This document shows positions 18,632-25,977 of a DNA stretch of 64,000 nt, one piece after another. Location: positions 29,855 through 93,854 of the forward strand of contig CAZMEN010000004.1 of NCBI GenBank assembly GCA_964565335.1. Direction: 5' to 3'. The position numbers and the translations under genes are program-made. A model generated the notes under the pieces. That model worked only from the letters and a program-made list of their open reading frames with translations, did not search any database and was not told the origin of the DNA. This DNA is from Litorimonas sp964565335 (GTDB lineage Bacteria > Pseudomonadota > Alphaproteobacteria > Caulobacterales > Maricaulaceae). The first letter of the stretch is position 1; the number at the start of each line of letters is the position of its first letter.

Positions 18632-18649
18632 CGTGGGACATTTCCCACG
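18632..18649 (-). promoter_or_regulatory. Operator-like palindrome 1 of cysD
   Basis: CGTGGGA-CATT-TCCCACG is a perfect 7-bp inverted repeat with a 4-base centre, 19-36 bases before the cysD start. It would lie at about +10 to +27 of the predicted transcript, so a protein bound there would block transcription. It could also fold as a weak RNA hairpin. Confidence 0.6.
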
Positions 18650-18651
18650 CG

Positions 18652-19932
18652 TTATCTGCGAGGCGGCATAGGCGGGAATGTATCAGGAGTCAATTCACGT
18701 GTGGGATTCCTCCCACGATTGTGATTTGCTGTGAGTGTTGCCCGCAAAGCATCCGCTTCACTCGCGGCGCAGAACAGGTGGTAGAAGGTACTAGAGGGCA
18801 TTGTCTCCGTCAGTGTTTTTCCCTCAGAGGAGAGCTTATCAATCCATCCCCCCCAAGGCGGCGCATTCAGATAATGCGTAAAAAGCCCGTCTATGGCATC
18901 CGTCGCAGCCTGATATGAGGCCGGGCGCTTATCGGACATCGCTTTGACAATCGCGGCCTTGAGCCATTCTGTCTGCGGCCATGTGCGAGACGTTAAAGGC
19001 GATGAGTCGCCGTTCAAGGCCACCGCGTCGCTTAACAAGCCCAATTCCGAATTCCAGCCATAGTCTATCGCCGAGTTATAGAGATCATCTCGATAGTGAC
19101 GCGTATCCTGTCCTGACAAACGGCTATATTGATACAGAAGCCAAACCCATTCCATCATATGACCCGGCTCTAACGGCCCGCCATCCTCTAATGGGGTCCA
19201 GTCAGGATTAAAATGCTCTAACAATACCTTGTTGTGTGAGTCGTAAAAATGTGCCCGAAACAGGCCGAATATAGATTGCGCCTGTAAGAGGAATTTTGCA
19301 TCCCATGTCACTTCGTAAAGCGCCAAAAACGCTTCGAACAAATGCATATGCGGATTTTGACGCCGCGTTTGACTCTCCGGCGAAGGCAGGGCTTCATACC
19401 ACCCGCCATTGTCAGCCTTTAAATGCTGGTCGAGGAAATCGACAGTCGCTTCGGCCAAGTCCAAAGCCGCTTCGTCTTTAAAGGCTTTATAACGCCAAGC
19501 GGCGGCCAAGAGTAAAAAGGCCTGCGCATAGAGGTCGCGCGTGTCGTCCCACACTTTGCCCTGCCCCGTGACCAGATGCGCACAGCCCCGGCTCGCTTCG
19601 CTATCGATAAACGCGCCGCCGCCGCTCCCTGCTCCCGTGGCAAAATCCCAAGCATGATCAGCGGCAGAGCTGGCTCCCGCATACCACCCCAAATACGCCG
19701 CATGGCTATAAGCATAAGCCTGACGGAACTGGACACGCACGCGGCGGAGGTGATGAAAATCCGGTCGGCCCGTCATATCCAAATGCTCGGCAAAGCCGCC
19801 CATTGGGTCTCTGGATTGTACATCCCAATATTTCAAAGCGTCCTTACTCCAGGCCGTAAACCTCTCACTGGCTTTAATAAAAGCCAGTTCAGCATCATTC
19901 GCTCTAAATAATTTTTGTGTCTGAACGACCAT
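18652..19932 (-). CDS. AGE-family sugar epimerase/isomerase
   Basis: A 426-residue protein of the N-acylglucosamine 2-epimerase superfamily, an (alpha/alpha)6 barrel. Conserved pieces include VQFRQAYAYSHAAYLGW (about 68-84), QNPHMHLFEAFLALYE (about 190-205) and LEPGHMMEWVWLL (about 254-266), which hold the active-site His and Glu residues. Members isomerise mannose/fructose or epimerise amino sugars. The divergent neighbour manC makes GDP-mannose, so a mannose-supplying role is reasonable but inferred. The last 25 or so residues overlap the cysD control region. Confidence 0.85.
   Translation of the reverse strand: MVVQTQKLFRANDAELAFIKASERFTAWSKDALKYWDVQSRDPMGGFAEHLDMTGRPDFHHLRRVRVQFRQAYAYSHAAYLGWYAGASSAADHAWDFATGAGSGGGAFIDSEASRGCAHLVTGQGKVWDDTRDLYAQAFLLLAAAWRYKAFKDEAALDLAEATVDFLDQHLKADNGGWYEALPSPESQTRRQNPHMHLFEAFLALYEVTWDAKFLLQAQSIFGLFRAHFYDSHNKVLLEHFNPDWTPLEDGGPLEPGHMMEWVWLLYQYSRLSGQDTRHYRDDLYNSAIDYGWNSELGLLSDAVALNGDSSPLTSRTWPQTEWLKAAIVKAMSDKRPASYQAATDAIDGLFTHYLNAPPWGGWIDKLSSEGKTLTETMPSSTFYHLFCAASEADALRATLTANHNRGRNPTRELTPDTFPPMPPRR
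18665..18693 (-). promoter_or_regulatory. Probable cysD-cysNC promoter
   Basis: TTGACT (18688-18693), 17-base spacer, TATGCC (18665-18670) on the minus strand, inside the last codons of the AGE-family gene. The predicted start is near 18658, giving a leader of about 45 bases. It is flanked by palindromes 1 and 2. Confidence 0.5.
18701..18716 (-). promoter_or_regulatory. Operator-like palindrome 2 of cysD
   Basis: GTGGGA-TTCC-TCCCAC is a second copy of the same symmetric box, sharing both arms and the 4-base centre length with palindrome 1. Its centre lies 68 bases from the first, just upstream of the predicted -35 hexamer. The repeat falls in the C-terminal codons of the AGE-family gene, in a stretch with no visible family similarity. 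Confidence 0.6.
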
Positions 19933-20007
19933 TCAAAACCCTTCCACCGAGGGAAGAGCTATAGCGGAATGAGTCAAATTTTCGGTTAAACGCGCCTTAT
20001 GCTGGCC

Positions 20008-20036
20008 TTAACCTTAACGGGTAACCTTTCGATAAT
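20008..20036 (+). promoter_or_regulatory. Possible manC promoter
   Basis: TTAACC (20008-20013), 17-base spacer, GATAAT (20031-20036) in the 237-base region between the divergent AGE-family gene and manC. Just upstream TTAA-N7-TTAT (19986-20000) resembles an imperfect CtrA box (TTAA-N7-TTAA). The CtrA link is speculative. Confidence 0.35.
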
Positions 20037-20169
20037 GAATGCATCATCAGGGACAAAACAAGTGTAGAATGACCACCTTGAAAAATCGCCTTCGTTTTTC
20101 TTTTACCTCTTTCCCATAAGAGAGATTGACCTGTTTAATAATGAGGCTTCGCGCCCGGGAAAGACGACA

Positions 20170-21222
20170 ATGCCCATTACACCCGTAATTATGTCCGGCG
20201 GGGCCGGAAGCCGTCTTTGGCCTGTTTCTGATGGGGACACCCCGAAACAGTTTCTGGCTTTAACGGGTGAGCAGACCATGTTGCAGGAAACGGCGGCCCG
20301 TCTTCAAAGCCCGCTCTTTAACAATAAAATTGTTTTTCTCGCCAACGCAGCGCAGTCGGATTTAATTACGCAACAGATTGGGGCGCAGGACCATATCATC
20401 ATCGCTGAACCGTGCCGGCGTAACACCGCCGCCGCCGCGACGGCAGCCGCCCTCTATGTGGCCGACCAAGCCGAGGAAGGCGATGATTTACTGCTGCTGG
20501 CTCCCGCTGATCACGTCATTACAAATCCCGAGGCTTTCCATGAGGCAGTGAGCAAAGCCCGGATAGCCGCAAAGGATGGCTATATTGCGACCTTCGGCAT
20601 TCAACCCGACAGTCCCGAAACAGGCTATGGTTATATTAAACGCGCCAACGCCATTGGTGACGGCATTTTCTCTGTTGAAGCCTTTAAAGAAAAACCGGAT
20701 TACGAAACCGCGCAAGCCTATTGCGATAGCGGAAATTATGATTGGAACTCAGGTATCTTCTTATTTTCGGCGCGGCACTTCTTGCGCGAGATAGAACAGT
20801 TTGAACCCGACATCGTAAAAGCCGTACAGCAGGCTTATGATACAGCAGTCATAGACGCCTCTGTCATTGCCTTAGATAAAGCCGCGTTTGAAACATCGCC
20901 TTCAACCTCTATCGACTATGCCGTGATGGAACGCACAGACTGCGCCGCAACCGTACCCTGCTCTATCGGGTGGAGCGATTTGGGGAGTTACAAAGCTTTG
21001 CAAGAATTGCGCAGAGCCTTGAACGCCTCCGCCGCACCAAAAGACACACTATTCCACGATGCAGAAAATTGTCTGGTTTTATCGGACGGGCCGCAGGTCA
21101 ATATTATTGGCCTGGATAATATCGGCGTCATTATTGATAAGGGGCGCGTTCTCGTTCTGGATTTAGACAAATCCCAAGACGTCAAACATATTGCGGAAGC
21201 GCATAAGAAAGCCCGCTCATAA
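20170..21222 (+). CDS. manC: Mannose-1-phosphate guanylyltransferase
   Basis: Makes GDP-mannose from mannose 1-phosphate and GTP for surface polysaccharide. The nucleotidyltransferase signature SGGAGSRLWP is at residues 9-18, followed by EPCRRNTAAAA near 84-94, APADHVI near 117-123, and EAFKEKPDYETA. At 350 aa it lacks the C-terminal phosphomannose isomerase domain of long ManC proteins; the neighbouring AGE-family enzyme might supply that activity. Confidence 0.92.
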   Translation: MPITPVIMSGGAGSRLWPVSDGDTPKQFLALTGEQTMLQETAARLQSPLFNNKIVFLANAAQSDLITQQIGAQDHIIIAEPCRRNTAAAATAAALYVADQAEEGDDLLLLAPADHVITNPEAFHEAVSKARIAAKDGYIATFGIQPDSPETGYGYIKRANAIGDGIFSVEAFKEKPDYETAQAYCDSGNYDWNSGIFLFSARHFLREIEQFEPDIVKAVQQAYDTAVIDASVIALDKAAFETSPSTSIDYAVMERTDCAATVPCSIGWSDLGSYKALQELRRALNASAAPKDTLFHDAENCLVLSDGPQVNIIGLDNIGVIIDKGRVLVLDLDKSQDVKHIAEAHKKARS

Positions 21223-21249
21223 AAAAAGCCCGCAAGAGAGCGAGCCTTT
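21221..21249 (-). terminator. Terminator after trcR
   Basis: On the minus strand AAAGGCTCGC, loop TCTCTT, GCGGGCTTT pair with one bulge and one G-T pair (21225-21249), followed by a run of T (complement of the A run at 21221-21227). It sits between the convergent manC and trcR ends. Confidence 0.6.
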
Positions 21250-21271
21250 AAGAGTGATATTTGCGGCAAGC

Positions 21272-22004
21272 CTATTCCGTTGAGGGCTTAAACAAGCTCT
21301 CAAGCGTATGTTCGACTTTGGGCTTTTCTGTCGGCAACGGAGCCTGTTCAACGGGCTTTAATGTTTCGCCGCCTTCTTCTGCGCGCGCGCGCCCTCACCT
21401 TGCGCGGCCAAATCGGCCACAGCCATCACAGCATATNNNNNNNNNNTTCTTCTGCGCGCGCCGCATCTTCTTTGGCTTTTTTCTCAGCTGCTTTTTTCAC
21501 AAGCGCGTCTAAGTCAATTTGCGAACATAATCCGAGCGATACAGGATCGGTTGGGTTGATTGTATTGATTTTCCAATGCGTCCGCTCACGAATGGATTTA
21601 ATGGTCGGTTTCGTCGTCCCGATAAGTTTCGAGATTTGCGCATCCGTAATCTCAGCATGGTTGCGGACAAGCCACGCAATCGCATCAGGACGGTCCTGAC
21701 GGCGCGAAAGCGGTGTATAACGCGGGCCTTTTTTCTTGGTCTTCGGCTTCAAATCATCAGAGTCAAATTTATTGGCCTTCATAGCGTAATTTGGATCACC
21801 TTCGGCTTTTTCAATTTCTTCGCGGCTGACCTGCCCATTGGCAATCGGGTCCGCTCCGCGGATGCCTGCGGCCACATCGCCATCGGCAATGCCTTCGACT
21901 TCCAGAATATGCAGAGAACAAAACTCGCTAATCTGTTTGAATGTCATAGCTGTATTATCAATCAACCAAACGGCGGTTGCCTTAGGCATTAAAATCTGTG
22001 TCAT
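21272..22004 (-). CDS. trcR: Cell-cycle transcriptional regulator TrcR (DUF1013), interrupted by an assembly gap
   Basis: The DUF1013 protein of alphaproteobacteria. The N-terminus MTQILMPKATAVWLIDNTA and the segment DVAAGIRGADPIANGQV are diagnostic, and a helix-turn-helix-like part follows (AEITDAQISKLIGTTKPTI). ATG at 22002-22004 is preceded by AGAGAGG. Ten N at 21437-21446 break the C-terminal tail. The 15-mer GCGCGCGCAGAAGAA stands both right before the gap and again downstream; joining the two copies keeps the frame open for 33 more residues to the TAG at 21272 (ending LFKPSTE), giving about 219 aa. A strong terminator-like hairpin lies in its leader. Confidence 0.88.
21437..21446. other. 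Assembly gap (10 N)
   Basis: Ten unknown bases inside trcR. Both flanks carry nearly the same GC-rich 15-mer, so the gap and about 63 neighbouring bases may be a scaffolding artefact rather than missing sequence. Confidence 0.95.
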
Positions 22005-22031
22005 AATCGGCCTCTCTCTATTTAAGCCATT

Positions 22032-22054
22032 AAAAAAACCCCGCTCGGCGGGGT
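22032..22054 (-). terminator. Strong terminator hairpin in the trcR leader
   Basis: On the minus strand ACCCCGC-CGA-GCGGGGT (22038-22054, 7-bp stem) is followed directly by seven T (22032-22038). It ends 28 bases before the trcR ATG, and there is no minus-strand gene upstream to terminate. On the opposite strand the T tract is poor, so the minus strand is the working direction. Confidence 0.75.
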
Positions 22055-22188
22055 CATTTTGCTCGAAATCAGCCATTTGCTTCTTTCGAACGAAGGGATA
22101 CATACGCTATTGACGTTAAAAAGCAAGTCAAAAGCCCATCCCCTTATAGAGTGTGACGGGCCCGCCCATCGCAGCCTAGGAGAGCCAA

Positions 22189-22380
22189 ATGACGGATGAC
22201 ACACCCTTGAACCAAAGCGGGACAATCACCGTGGGAGAAGACCTCTATGGTGTTTCAATTCATGAATTGGAGGCCCGCATCGTGATTTTCAATGCGGAAA
22301 TTGCTCGTGTCGAACGGGAATTGACGAAAAAACGCGCCGAGCGCGAAGCCGCCGATAGCGTTTTTGGAGGTAAAAAATAA
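22189..22380 (+). CDS. DUF1192 family small protein
   Basis: A 63-residue protein with the DUF1192 pattern: EDLYGVSIHELEARIVIF (about 17-34) followed by a charged coiled-coil helix (AEIARVERELTKKRAERE) and a short AADSVF end. The family is small, alphaproteobacterial and of unknown function. AGGAG stands before the ATG. It lies between trcR and rcdA, an order that suggests a link to cell-cycle control, but no function is shown. Confidence 0.85.
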   Translation: MTDDTPLNQSGTITVGEDLYGVSIHELEARIVIFNAEIARVERELTKKRAEREAADSVFGGKK

Positions 22381-22506
22381 AAAACACCCAATTGGTGGCA
22401 TTAAATTTAACTATTTAGCACAGTTATTAATGCTTGTATGAAAGTTTGGCGCAGACCTTGCAACCCGAAGCACGAACTCGCAATATCGTGCTGAAAAAGA
22501 GATTAT

Positions 22507-23124
22507 ATGAATGTCGGAAATCCCCTGTCACCTACGCCTAACTCTCTCCAGTCCCCCGTTTTAAATACACCTTCTTCTATGAACTCATACGTCCCGATAG
22601 CGCCCGACACTTTGACCCCACAAGCAGAAGCCCGCTTGTTGGAGTTTACCCGTTCGGAATTGTTTTCAAAGACCTTCCGTGAGGGCATGGATATGGTTGA
22701 AGAAACCGCCGCCTATCTTGATGGGCCCGGACGTCAGGACGCGAAGACACTCTCCCGTAATGATTCAATGATTTACGCCAGTCAGTCTATGCGGCTTACG
22801 ACACGGTTGATGCAAGTGGCGAGTTGGCTTTTGGTACAGCGCGCTTTAAAAGAAGAAGAAATGAGCCTGACCGAGGCCCGCGCTGGAAAATATCGTTTAG
22901 CGCCTGAGACCAAGTCAGATGAAACTCTCAGCTTTTCCGACCTCGCAAAAACGGCCTACGCTTTGCCGGCACGTTTACTTGATCTTTTAGCCCGCTCAGA
23001 AGCGATTTATGAGCGTATCGCCCGCCTTGACCGTTCTCTTTACGGCACGATTGCTGCGCAGCAAGGCAATACAGTTGCCGACCAAATTGGCCGTCTGGAA
23101 GCCGCCTTCAGGCCGCAAGACTAA
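22507..23124 (+). CDS. rcdA: RcdA-like regulator of CtrA degradation (DUF1465)
   Basis: A 205-residue DUF1465 protein. RcdA is an adaptor that helps ClpXP degrade CtrA and other substrates at the cell-cycle transition in Caulobacter. The conserved helical core spans about 38-180: LLEFTRSELFSKTFREGM, YLDGPGRQDAKTLSR, TTRLMQVASWLLVQRAL and ARSEAIYERIARLD. The first 37 residues are proline/serine-rich; an ATG at 22579 would remove most of them. A two-way terminator follows at 23160. Confidence 0.87.
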   Translation: MNVGNPLSPTPNSLQSPVLNTPSSMNSYVPIAPDTLTPQAEARLLEFTRSELFSKTFREGMDMVEETAAYLDGPGRQDAKTLSRNDSMIYASQSMRLTTRLMQVASWLLVQRALKEEEMSLTEARAGKYRLAPETKSDETLSFSDLAKTAYALPARLLDLLARSEAIYERIARLDRSLYGTIAAQQGNTVADQIGRLEAAFRPQD

Positions 23125-23159
23125 ACGACGAGCCCTTTAGTTTAGCCATACCCAATAAA

Positions 23160-23182
23160 AAAGGCCCCTCTTGGGGGCCTTT
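23160..23182. terminator. Bidirectional terminator between rcdA and rpmE
   Basis: AAAGGCCCC-TCTTG-GGGGCCTTT, a 9-bp perfect stem with A and T runs on either side, placed between the convergent rcdA and rpmE genes. Confidence 0.85.
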
Positions 23183-23210
23183 ATCATTTGAGGTTTTGTA
23201 AAACGGCGAA

Positions 23211-23432
23211 TTAAACGCCAAACCCTGCAAATTTGTCTTTGAAGCGAGAAACGCGGCCGCCGCGATCCATCAATTTCGCATCACCGCCCGTCCAAGCCGG
23301 GTGGGTTTTGGAATCAATATCGAGGGACAGAACGTCGCCTTCTTTGCCCCAAGTCGAGCGTGTTTCGTAAGTTGATCCGTCAACCATTTTGACAGTGATC
23401 ATGTGGTAATCTGGGTGAATATCTTTTTTCAT
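23211..23432 (-). CDS. rpmE: 50S ribosomal protein L31
   Basis: Ribosomal protein of the large subunit (73 aa). The start MKKDIHPDYHMITVKMVDG and the segment DIDSKTHPAWTGG are typical L31. The zinc-binding CxxC residues of C+ type L31 are absent: there is no cysteine in the protein, so this is a zinc-independent form. A clear promoter lies at 23495-23523. Confidence 0.96.
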   Translation of the reverse strand: MKKDIHPDYHMITVKMVDGSTYETRSTWGKEGDVLSLDIDSKTHPAWTGGDAKLMDRGGRVSRFKDKFAGFGV

Positions 23433-23494
23433 AATGTGGCTCCTAAGCCTCTGGTCACGGGTTTGCGTTAAAAGGTCCCCCGCTCGGATGAGGC

Positions 23495-23523
23495 GATATA
23501 GGCGAGGATTAGAAAATCGTCAA
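23495..23523 (-). promoter_or_regulatory. rpmE promoter
   Basis: TTGACG (23518-23523), 17-base spacer, TATATC (23495-23500) on the minus strand, about 60 bases upstream of rpmE. A leader of about 55 bases with GGAGCC near the start codon follows. Confidence 0.65.
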
Positions 23524-23576
23524 GCGACTCTCTGACTAAGAGAGCAATGAATAAGATGGGCAGTCAATAAAGCTGA

Positions 23577-24425
23577 CTACGGGCTGACAATCTCTCTCAA
23601 GGCTTTGAGCTGCGTTAGCAAAGGACGCGCCTCTGTGATCGGCAAACAACTCGGCGCATCGCAAAGAGCCGCATCGGGGTCTGAATGAAATTCAAGGAAG
23701 ACCCCATCCGCGCCTGCGGCTACCGCCGCCTTAGCTACGATAGCTACGCCGTCACGGCGTCCACCTGTTGAGGCTCCGCCCGTGCGCGGGTCTGCGCCCG
23801 GCAATTGCACAGCATGGGTGGCATCAATCGTAACAGGTGGGCCAAGTTTTTGCATTTCGCCAATCGCAAGCGGGTCAACAATGAGGTTGTTATAGCCGAA
23901 ACTCGACCCACGTTCACAAAGAATAATCTGATCCGCGTCATAGGTTTCACGAATTTTCGAGACGATGTTTTTACAATCCCATGGCGCAAGGAATTGCGCT
24001 TTTTTCACATGGATAAGCGCGCCTGTTTGTTTGGCAGCCTCTGCCATGGCCGTGACCAAATCTGTCTGGCGGCAGAGAAAAGCGGGAAGCTGAATAATCT
24101 CGGCTACTTCGGCGACCGCCATAGCCTGCGCTGGTTCATGCACATCGGTGCAAATCGGCACGTCCAGTTTGGCCTTTATACGGCTTAGCATCTCAAGGCC
24201 CTTTTCAAGGCCCGGCCCGCGGAAAGAGGAAATAGACGACCGATTCGCTTTATCAAAACTCGCCTTGAACACATAAGGCAAGCCGAGGTCAGCACAGACG
24301 GCTTTCAATTCCCGCCCCATCGCCAACGACTCATCAAGGCTCTCCAGAACATTACATCCCGCAATCACGGCGAGAGGCAGACCCCGTCCGACAGACCAAC
24401 CAGATTTATGAGTGACCTGTTTCAT
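23577..24425 (-). CDS. kdsA: 3-deoxy-8-phosphooctulonate (Kdo-8-P) synthase
   Basis: Condenses arabinose 5-phosphate with phosphoenolpyruvate to Kdo 8-phosphate for lipid A-Kdo. The 282-aa barrel shows AGCNVLESLDESL (about 22-34), FKASFDKANRSS (about 53-64), TDVHEPAQA (about 98-106), IQLPAFLCRQTDL and DATHAVQLPG. The arabinose 5-phosphate maker kdsD is about 9 kb away. It begins 5 bases after the inositol-phosphatase-like gene ends, in an efp-suhB-kdsA unit. Confidence 0.95.
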   Translation of the reverse strand: MKQVTHKSGWSVGRGLPLAVIAGCNVLESLDESLAMGRELKAVCADLGLPYVFKASFDKANRSSISSFRGPGLEKGLEMLSRIKAKLDVPICTDVHEPAQAMAVAEVAEIIQLPAFLCRQTDLVTAMAEAAKQTGALIHVKKAQFLAPWDCKNIVSKIRETYDADQIILCERGSSFGYNNLIVDPLAIGEMQKLGPPVTIDATHAVQLPGADPRTGGASTGGRRDGVAIVAKAAVAAGADGVFLEFHSDPDAALCDAPSCLPITEARPLLTQLKALREIVSP

Positions 24426-24430
24426 AGGAA

Positions 24431-25249
24431 CTAACCCACGCGCTCCATCAGCGGTTTGAATAGAGCTTCATTCGTGCAGATCACATCGCCTGTTTTCAGT
24501 ATATCACCACCTGAGAGGCTTTCGACGCGGCAGCCGGCTTCTTGGGCAATCAATATACCTGCGGCGATATCCCAAGGGGCGAGGCCGCGTTCCCAGAACC
24601 CGTCATAACGCCCTGCGGCTGTCCAAACCAAATCCAATGACGCGGCGCCCATGCGGCGCACGCCTGAGCTATGCCCCATAACCTGATGCAGCTCTTTTAA
24701 AAACTTCGTATGACCCGGGCGGCCCAGAAACGGAATACCGGTCGAGAATAGAGAATCTTGGAAAATATCGCGTCGCGATGGCCGCAGACGACGATCCGTG
24801 CCGCCGCGCGTACCATCATTGACAAAAGCCCCTTTATTTTTCTCTGCGAAAAACATTTCATCTGTGATGGGGTTATACACGAGGCCCGCCACAATCTCTT
24901 TGGGATTGCCATCTATTTCTCGCTCCAAAGCAATGGAAATCGCGAAATGCGGTATACCGTGTAGGAAGTTCGTCGTTCCGTCGAGCGGGTCAACAATGAA
25001 ACGATGCGTTTTGTCAGAGCCCTCTATCTCGCCGCCTTCTTCCAAAAGAAAGCTATAACCGGGACGGTCGCGTTGCAGGTTCTCGACAATCACCTCTTCG
25101 GCTTTTTTATCGGCGCGAGACACAAAATCAGCAGGCCCTTTGCGGGAGACCTGTAAATGCTCGACTTCGTTAAAATCGCGCAGCAAATTGCGCGACGCTT
25201 TACGCGCCGCATTTTGCATAACGGTCATAATTGCAGAAAGATTGGCCAT
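24431..25249 (-). CDS. Inositol monophosphatase family protein (SuhB-like)
   Basis: A magnesium-dependent sugar or inositol phosphatase (272 aa). The metal site is seen in LLEEGGEIEG (about 69-78) and the signature VDPLDGTTNFLHGIPHFA (about 87-104); the second signature is WDIAAGILIAQEAG (about 224-237). Whether it hydrolyses inositol phosphate or 3'-phosphoadenosine 5'-phosphate cannot be told from sequence alone; SuhB-like is the best fit. It lies 2 bases downstream of efp. Confidence 0.88.
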   Translation of the reverse strand: MANLSAIMTVMQNAARKASRNLLRDFNEVEHLQVSRKGPADFVSRADKKAEEVIVENLQRDRPGYSFLLEEGGEIEGSDKTHRFIVDPLDGTTNFLHGIPHFAISIALEREIDGNPKEIVAGLVYNPITDEMFFAEKNKGAFVNDGTRGGTDRRLRPSRRDIFQDSLFSTGIPFLGRPGHTKFLKELHQVMGHSSGVRRMGAASLDLVWTAAGRYDGFWERGLAPWDIAAGILIAQEAGCRVESLSGGDILKTGDVICTNEALFKPLMERVG

Positions 25250-25251
25250 AA

Positions 25252-25815
25252 TCAGTCAGCCCGTTTGACGTAGGAACCGTCTTCTGTGTTGATGATGAGA
25301 CGCTCACCCACGCCCACAAAAGGCGGCACGTTAGTACGCACGCCGTTTGACATAATAGCGGGTTTGAAAGAATTCGCCGCTGTCTGGCCTTTCACGACCG
25401 GCTCGGTCTCAGAGACTTCCAAAACAACCTGCTCAGGCAATGCAACGCTAATGGCGCGCTCTTCGTAAAACTCAACTTCGACAGACATACCATCCGTCAG
25501 ATAAGCAGCCGCGTCGCCGACAAATTCAGACTGTAGATAAATCTGCTCATAATTTTCAGAATTCATAAAGACGAGCATGTCGCCTTCGGGATAAAGATAA
25601 GTGTGCGTTTTTTGATCCAGGCGGACGCGCTCTACGGTTTCAGCGGCGCGGAACCGTTCATTTAGCTTTCGTCCATCCAAAAGGTTTTTGAGCTCGACCT
25701 GATTAAACGCGCCGCCTTTGCCGGGCTTGACTGCATTACATTTTACCGCAACCCAAAGCGTGTCTTGGTGCTTGATAATATTGCCGGGTTTTATTTCATT
25801 GCCATTCATTTTCAT
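25252..25815 (-). CDS. efp: Elongation factor P
   Basis: Relieves ribosome stalling at polyproline stretches. The 187 residues show the three beta-barrel layout: the KOW-like N domain with PGKGGAFNQVELKNL, then ETVERVRLDQKTHTYLYPEGD, and the C-terminal signature with INTEDGSYVKRA at the end. The tip lysine of the first domain lies in the KPGKGG loop (about residue 33). First gene of the efp-suhB-kdsA unit. Confidence 0.96.
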   Translation of the reverse strand: MKMNGNEIKPGNIIKHQDTLWVAVKCNAVKPGKGGAFNQVELKNLLDGRKLNERFRAAETVERVRLDQKTHTYLYPEGDMLVFMNSENYEQIYLQSEFVGDAAAYLTDGMSVEVEFYEERAISVALPEQVVLEVSETEPVVKGQTAANSFKPAIMSNGVRTNVPPFVGVGERLIINTEDGSYVKRAD

Positions 25816-25926
25816 GAGAGCGCTCTTTTCTTTCTAAATCGATAAAGATGCGGGACATCCCAGACCTTCATCGAAGAGGCAGTCGCCCCTTTATCAATAT
25901 GGGCGCTCCCTATCAGGCAAAAGAAA

Positions 25927-25951
25927 AAGGGGCAAGCACGGCTTGCCCCTT
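25927..25951 (-). terminator. Terminator after the ABC permease-peptidase gene
   Basis: AAGGGGCAAGC-ACG-GCTTGCCCCTT, an 11-bp perfect stem. On the minus strand it is followed by a T-rich tail and lies 27 bases past the stop of the giant permease-peptidase gene. Confidence 0.85.
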
Positions 25952-25977
25952 CTTATCAGCGCATGAGGCCTGCGAAT

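Noticed and set aside
18632..18716. The two GTGGGA-N4-TCCCAC boxes as transcription terminators
   Set aside because: Stems are 6-7 bp with no T run on either strand, and both sit at a promoter; an operator reading fits better.
22399..22440. TTAAATTTAAC and nearby TTATTAATG upstream of rcdA as CtrA boxes
   Set aside because: The spacing between TTAA halves is 2, not the 7 of a CtrA site.
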